A DNA stretch of 64,000 nt from Bugula neritina. Lineage: Eukaryota > Bryozoa > Gymnolaemata > Cheilostomatida > Bugulidae. Positions 57,909 through 64,000 of this stretch are shown in pieces (within the stretch, counting starts at the first letter, position 1; each line of letters begins with the position of its first letter). The notes below the pieces were generated by a model. The model worked only from the letters and a program-made list of their open reading frames with translations, had not been told where the DNA came from and made no database searches. The translations under genes and the position numbers were made by a program. The stretch covers positions 31,402,273 to 31,466,272 of the forward strand of contig OZ037766.1 in NCBI GenBank assembly GCA_964035545.1, read 5' to 3'.

Positions 57909-58928
57909 ACAAGTACCAGCAAGTGCTCCTGCATCAGCATCTCTCCTTTACTATTTATTCTAGTGTAATCTACCACCTGTACATACGTTAGCTTTTTGTA
58001 CATCATATTTCTGCTCTTGCAATCCACGCAGACCTCTTGCTTTGCGCTTCTTAGTCTTTAACTTTTGTCAAAGAATCAAAATTTTATTGTGTGGAAACTC
58101 ATTTTAACAATGATGTCACCCGCTGGCTGTTTTATTTTTGGGTAGCAGTGATTGTATTGTTGTCCAGTTTCTTTACTGGCTTCTTTTGTAAATTTGTGTA
58201 CCAACTGTGAAATGCAGAGCGTTTGTGAAACCTGGTATTGATGTGTTGATTGCTGCTATATTTTAAACACTTTGTATAGATATTTAGTCAATCATTATTT
58301 TCCTGTATTCCACTTGATGTGAATTTAGGATGTAATTTAGTCAATGCTATGCAGTAATAAATAATTTTATTCTTAATATTTGTGTTTTCTTTTCTAACAA
58401 CCAACCTCCTACTATCCTATAGTCATGTGTTAAAAGTTCAGCCTCCAGTGCTAATACTTTTGACCTTATATGTGCATTTAATGAGATGGAAAGTTGACAT
58501 ACAATCTAGAGTATGGAAGGATATGCACAAGAAGTAACCTCTTTGTATTCAGCTAGCCACAGCCAAAATACTCAATTAATTGGCTGTTTACAATTTATTG
58601 CTCAATATAATATCAATAATTTATTGATCTGTTGATTAAAAGAATATAATATCTATCAGTCATGCAATACATAATAATTAACTTTGTCCCCCAGAAGTAA
58701 CTAATTTCTGAAGTCTGTTCTTTGCATACATGAAGTTTGAGTAGCAGAATCGACTGGGTATGAGTAGAGAGTTAACACACTATCTCCCCAGTCTTCTGTA
58801 TATAGTCACAATACTGTATGCCAGTCTACTTGTTCAAACACCAGAACTGCACAAATGTGTCCGCTTGAGTTTGGCTTGGCAATATGCCAGTGACATGGAA
58901 GATGCAAGTGATGAGAGAGGCCATAGCC
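57909..58928. other. Convergent 3' region of cyclin A and the membrane-protein gene
   Basis: Cyclin A poly(A) signal AATAAA at 58356-58361. A minus-strand AATAAA lies at about 58368-58373, with further ones near 58591 and 58619. The two transcripts may end close together or overlap. No other gene is seen. Confidence 0.5.
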
Positions 58929-60144
58929 TCAGAAGTCCCACCCATAGTTGTATTGAGGCTGGGTTGCATAGCCACCCACATCGCCTCGCCGGTCGTTTGA
59001 GTTATACTCTCCATCATATGTAAAAATGTCCATATCATGAACTTTTGCATCTTCTGGGTCATTTATTGGCGTCACTCTTCTCGAATTGCTCAGGTTTTCT
59101 GTCCTTTTCTTCGCACATGACAATACAGAGGTGAAACAGCAGAAACATCCAATAAAGATGGGAATACCTGCAAAACAGATCAGCAATGTTTCATCTTGAA
59201 TAATAATAAACTGGGTAGCTTAACTAGTCTATGGCCTTTAACCACTTGTATACATTACGGGAGGCATTTTACCTGACCCATACTCTGATGAGTATTTGGA
59301 CTCTGAAAATGTTGATTTGCACTTGAGACTAATTCATCACAAACAGTTTGGGTTTTGGAACAACATAAAGAATTATAAAATTTAATTAGCATCTTTTGAG
59401 AAGTTCATTCACATGATCTGAACTTTATTTAAGGAGTTTGCTTAAACCTCCACAATGTGTGAAGTAATGGTACCTTTGAAGCTACAAGTTATACCAGAAG
59501 TTGCAATTATTGAGGATTTATATATTCAGTCAGTGTTGGTGTTACATAATCACACCATGAACAACACTCAAGCGTGGTGAAATGTTCATAACTATGGATA
59601 ACGAGATCAGTTGCACTAGCCGTGGTAATTGCCGAAACATCTGCTCTACTTCAACACAAAGATCTCAAAGCTATGGCCCATTTCGAAACCTAATCGTTAA
59701 AATTTTTTATACATTCCTCTACTTATCTTTCATTCTTGTTTCTTTGTCATTATTTGAGTAACTGAAACTGTATAATAAATCTAGTGACTGAAAAGTGTTT
59801 ACCAGCAATAGTAAAATTTTTCTGCAAAGTACATGCAAGGTCTTACAATTTTTTGCTGCGGATATAATTCAGTATCGTAAATGGCGAGAAAATAACACAA
59901 CTCTATTAGGTGTCAGTTTAAATAATGAATTCAAATATTTTTCAACACATTTGTGATGTGACTATGAAATACTAAGACTACATTCACCTCCCAGTATTGA
60001 GACTGGTATGATAATAGCCATCACGTTTCCAGGGTTAGTGGGAAGGGTAGTAGTAATTGGCAAGGTGGAGGTTGTGTTCTCTGTCCCATAGCACCTGTGT
60101 AGGAGTGTCACCACTAACACTAACAGGCATATTGCTCTGGTCAT
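58929..60144 (-). CDS. Small single-pass membrane protein, unrecognised, 2 exons
   Basis: Minus-strand exons 60144-59988 and 59167-58929 join in phase (396 nt, 131 residues). Seen: a signal peptide at residues 1-20 (MTRAICLLVLVVTLLHRCYG) and a short Thr-rich ectodomain with one N-glycosylation site (N23-T-T) and no cysteine cluster. The membrane segment covers about 41-70 and ends in a cysteine-rich stretch, GCFCCFTSVLSC. Then come KKR and a polar cytoplasmic tail of about 58 residues ending YNYGWDF, with several tyrosines. The layout suggests a type I receptor-like or adaptor-like protein; the juxtamembrane cysteines could be palmitoylated. I do not recognise a family. An 820-bp intron separates the exons. 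Confidence 0.72.
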
Positions 60145-61839
60145 CTTAGTTGGGCTGTAAACACATATATCACATTAAGGTTGATGGTGAGACAAAGTGC
60201 TAACAGTTGTTCTACATGTATGAGTTTAGGTGACTATCACTACGCCCCCTCCATGCTTTTACATTATGTGAGACACAAGTGTATACATGGAGGAGAGTGT
60301 GAAACCTTTGATCAAACGACACTAATGCAAAAGTGGAGTCATCTGGTTGTTGGCAAACAAAAGTCATATTGAGTATGCAACTCCAAACTTGTGTAAAAAA
60401 TTAATTTTCTGGACAAACTACTAGAAGCATGGTAGTTACATATTCTTTGTTTCTTCTATATATTATATGTTTCATATCTTTATAAACAATATATATATTG
60501 AATTTAAACCTTTACACTAAAGTGAACACTAATAATTATACATAATTTCACTTTGGTATAGTGACAACTTACAAGTAAAAATAACATTTGCAGTCATTAC
60601 TTCTCAAAGGTGAAGTAACCCTTAAGTCAGGGTATATACAAAATATTTCAGCCTATTTATAATATATTATAGATTATTGAACATAACTTATCTTATGTAA
60701 CTATGAACTGGTGATGAAACAACAACATGAATAGCTCATCATTAATTCCTTTTGATGAAAAGAATAAGAAAATCTATACAGATCAATTAAATGTGAGCAC
60801 TGGTGATTGAGCACCTGATATGAGCACGTGAGAAGAACCTGCAGTCATCTGTCAGTGTGTCAAGTTACATCTGCATGCGCCTAAACAATCTAGTGTTTGC
60901 AGAGTTACTAACTATCCGTTGATAATGCAGATTATGACATGCATGTAGTAATATAACTTGAAGCCCAACTCATATTATATAAAACATTTTGTTTTACTGT
61001 TCTCAGCATTACAAAACACTAAAATTCAAAATACTAAAACAGAATTCAATTATCATACTTTAGAATTAAATCCAAAATTTAAAGAATTTCCAACTGCTAT
61101 CAGTTGAGCTAGAAATTATCACACCCTATAGGCTGCAATTACAAAATATGCAGGCTGAAAATATGGTTGTATTCCATATTGAGTGGTAGATGTGTTGAGG
61201 TGTTGAGCTACTGGATCAGTAAAAGTAATAACAACTAATTAGAAGTTAAAGCGGTAATGGGTAACTCATTTACTTAAAGTGTAACTCACATCTTAAATAA
61301 ATTAAACATGTTGATCTCTACCATATTATAGGTACTAATGCTACCTGTTTTTTGAAGTTGCGCTGGTTATATTTTAAACAACATGTTACTAATAGTTTCT
61401 CAATAGAAAACCATTTCACTTTTTCAAAATGTTCTTCCATTTTACCAATGCTACTAATTTCATCAGTATTTAAGTTTATCCAATGCAGTGACAGATAACT
61501 CCAGTCATTTGATGATTAGCTAGAAAGATTCTTTACTCAAGCAACCTGGAATTGTAACTTCTCTAGTTTTTAAAAATTGTTAAGCCAATAAGTATTTTGT
61601 GCTACAGATCAAAAGGTAAAAAGCCACACAAGTAAAAAAATGCTAATTACGCACAAATTTGACTCCAGCACAAGATTTGAGAAATTATGAATTAAATTAG
61701 TGTTTTGGTAGAAGCGGATCAATTTTTTAAGCTCAAGACTTTTTCCTAAACTACAGCTTAAATGAATAAACACTCTTAAGTTTTTTAAACCAATAGGCTT
61801 TGGAGACCATAATGGTTTCATCCCTGTTAGACGCTTGAT
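60145..61839. other. AT-rich spacer
   Basis: No gene, RNA or repeat that I can support. The promoter of the minus-strand membrane-protein gene should lie just right of 60144. Confidence 0.5.
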
Positions 61840-62317
61840 TAAATTTTCCGCTTAGACGTTTCCCACTTGGACGCTTCCCAGTTAGACACTATTTTTATTT
61901 TGGCGCCATATAATTATATAGTAACATACCTATAATACCTATACAACTGCTGCATTTATTGCTAAATAGCTATAATAGCTAACACGAATTATCAGGAATA
62001 ATATTCTAATTTTTATAGATCTGTGAATGTGTGGGACAAAACAGCAGTAATATATTAATAATAAACATTATCTTTAATTAATGAATACTTATTAACAAAA
62101 TATATGTTCAAACAAGAAGCAAAAATATGTAAAATTATTATGTTAATGCAAATCAAAGAAATTTATTTATGTGTTCAATATGTGGTTTATTTAAATATAC
62201 AGATATTTAATCAATATTCAAATCAGTTGCACATAAAATATATAATGTACCAATATAAATAAATAGCGTCTAACTGGAAGCGTCCATGCAAGTAGGAAAC
62301 GTCTAAGTGGGAAATTT
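61840..62317. mobile_element. MITE with inverted ends rich in TTAGACG
   Basis: The left arm, 61841-61895, and right arm, 62261-62316, are inverted copies over about 55 bp: AAATTTYCC, CTTAGACGTTTCC, TGGACGCTTCC and AGTTAGACRCTATTT occur in the same order from each end. The interior is AT-rich and non-coding. A further GTTAGACGCTTG lies just outside the left arm at about 61826, so the true boundary may be a few bases further out. No target duplication is clear. Confidence 0.78.
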
Positions 62318-62742
62318 AGCCTAGCCTCTATCTGAGATGACACCAACATTGTTGATATTGCGTAAAATTTTAAATTTGACTTTCAGTGAATTATAAAGAT
62401 ATAAAGTATACAACTACTAAACTATAAAGATAGCTACAAGGTGAAGGTCACTGAGTACACTGAAACACTATGATATATCATAGTATAGTTGAAAAATAGC
62501 TTAAATCATCTTTTCACGACCTGCCAATCTTGCTATTGATTTTAAAATCCCTCCTTAATTTTTTTTAATTGCATGCAGGAAATTGAGTTTGTTTGTGTAT
62601 TGTGTCTGCTGCTTAAAACATTTTATTGCCTTTTCTGTGGTTAATCTTCAACTTCCTGTTTTTACCTCACAGGTTGCTCCAGTCTTGTGCAAAAATATAT
62701 CAAAGCAAAACTTTTAGCCTGATAAAATTTCTGTGGTAGTTT

Positions 62743-63292
62743 TGTGGGTTATAGAATGAAATCAGGCAGAGAACATAACTCCTTGTTATAGAAGAGACAA
62801 GAGAGAGAGGTTGCCGTGTGCTTGCAGTACTTTATTGTAGTAGAGAGAAGTGTCCAATGTGAGCTCCAGTCCGCAAGTGACTGAAGCTCTAAAATGCGTG
62901 TCCTTTTATACCAGTGGAACAAAGGACTTCTAGAACCTTCTACCGACAGCGGGCCGATGTTCGGCAGGGAATGGCGACATTCGTCATGTCGGTAACCGAC
63001 ACTGATCATGTCGGCAACCAACATTCGGTTTGTCGGCATCCACCTGCCGAAATCGGTCCAACTGTCGGTTTACATGAATCAGCAAAAATGAACCCAACCA
63101 AGTGTATGCGTATTGTAACTTATAATTGGGGAAAGGGGATTAACTGTTTACTATGCTAAAGGCTTAACAATAGCCATAATATTTTAGGGTATTAGGAAGT
63201 TATGCTACAGACTTAGCAATAACTACAGTATTTAGAAAAATAGCAATAAGTAATGTGTCAAGGGGGATAATTCCTAATATTTACCACACACA
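62743..63292 (-). mobile_element. Long terminal repeat (probable 3' LTR), minus strand
   Basis: On the minus strand it starts TGTGTGTGGTAAATATT at 63292 and ends ATAACCCACA at 62743, giving TG...CA ends. A polypurine tract TAGGGGG lies at 63299-63293, directly outside, which makes this the 3' LTR. A TATA box TATAAAAGG is at 62910-62902, and a poly(A) signal AATAAA at 62836-62831, about 70 bases downstream. U3 is therefore about 63292-62880, with a short R and U5. U3 contains repeated GTCGG/CCGAC motifs. Confidence 0.72.
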
Positions 63293-64000
63293 CCCCCTAT
63301 CAGAAAGTACACTTTTCTGATACAAAAACAGAGGGTAAATATAACAAAAGTAAAATAACGGGCCAAAGGGTAAACATAACAAAAGGTAGAATAACGGCCG
63401 AGGGGCATAGGGACTAGCATAAGGATACAGGGGTAGGGCTACTGGGAGTGCAGAAAAATAAAATAAAAAAAAAACTTGGTTGAGGTTCAGGTTCTAGAGA
63501 AAAAAATGGTATAATACTGATAAAAAAAAAATGGGGTAAGGAGAATAACATAACTTTGACTGGAAGGAATTTATGAGCACACACAAAAATATAATAACAT
63601 GATAAAAAAAAAAAAACTTAGATACTGCACACACACTATTATGTACACACATATTGTAATAACACAATTAAACACACTGATATATATATATATAAGGAAA
63701 AAAGTACGTAGTATGAGAGTCTTATATGTAATTAAGTTGCCTGCGTAGGGCCTGAATGTCCTCCTAGGTCTCCGGATCTCTCCTTCGCGAGGACTGGTAT
63801 GTGCAGGCTGGCGACAAGGGGGGCAGGATGATGAGTAGAGGAGGAGTGAGACGTCGTGGCGGAGAGTCAGGAAGGTGAACATCTAGGGGGAGGCTAGGTA
63901 GTATGTGGACTGGTGAGTTGTGGGCTTCTTCTGGTCGCGGCTGGTTCTTTCTACTGTTGTCTATCCTGGCCAGCACGACCCGTCAGTACGTTCGGTAGCG
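63293..64000 (-). mobile_element. 3' internal end of an LTR retrotransposon (cut by the window edge)
   Basis: AT-rich DNA with A-runs lies between the polypurine tract and a minus-strand coding stretch at about 63764-64000. In one frame the stretch is proline-rich (EEAHNSPVHILPSLPLDV and onward); in another it ends DGSCWPG and stops. Either could be the C-terminal end of a pol polyprotein, but no diagnostic domain (RT, RNase H, integrase) is inside the window, so the class (Ty3/Gypsy, BEL or other) is not assigned. Confidence 0.5.

Overview
The window is nuclear DNA of an invertebrate animal. Every gene is split by GT-AG introns (two are GC-AG), the products belong to animal families (F-BAR/SH3 adaptor, R-SMAD, LAMTOR1, PDS5, cyclin A), and the spacers are AT-rich with SINE-, MITE- and LTR-type elements. 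The SMAD is clearly of the BMP class, but its MH1 tail is more divergent than I would expect for a bilaterian. A sponge or another early-branching animal is therefore possible; this is inference, and I cannot name a species.

Layout, left to right: (1) AT-rich spacer, 1-1832. (2) FCHSD/nervous wreck gene, + strand, 19 coding exons, 1833-18465, with a 5.3-kb intron that holds a candidate cassette exon. (3) AT-rich spacer, 18466-27657. (4) SMAD1/5-type R-SMAD, + strand, 8 exons, 27658-32877. (5) LAMTOR1, - strand, 5 exons, 36781-35299, convergent with the SMAD; a TTAA-flanked DNA-transposon-like element lies between them. (6) Two large DNA hairpins, 38477-38859. (7) PDS5 cohesin regulator, + strand, 25 exons, 39855-50922. 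(8) SMIM20/MITRAC7-like gene, - strand, 3 exons, 53254-51919. (9) Cyclin A, + strand, 7 exons, 55885-57908. (10) An unrecognised single-pass membrane protein, - strand, 2 exons, 60144-58929. (11) A MITE, 61840-62317, and the 3' end of an LTR retrotransposon on the - strand, 62743 to the window edge.

For FCHSD, SMAD, PDS5, SMIM20, cyclin A and the membrane protein, the hand-built exon chains add up to whole codons with matching intron phases, which is strong internal support. LAMTOR1 has one unresolved exon 1/2 junction.

The most unusual property is in the introns. About 17 of the 24 PDS5 introns, and several in every other large gene, contain short tandem repeats. Many arrays begin at the 5' splice site or end at the 3' splice site, so the splice signal itself, and sometimes a few exon bases, is copied in every unit. 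Several arrays consist of units that start with GT and end with AG, giving back-to-back AG|GT junctions that look like recursive-splicing sites. I see no operon-like functional grouping. PDS5 and cyclin A are both cell-cycle genes, but I infer no link from their being neighbours.
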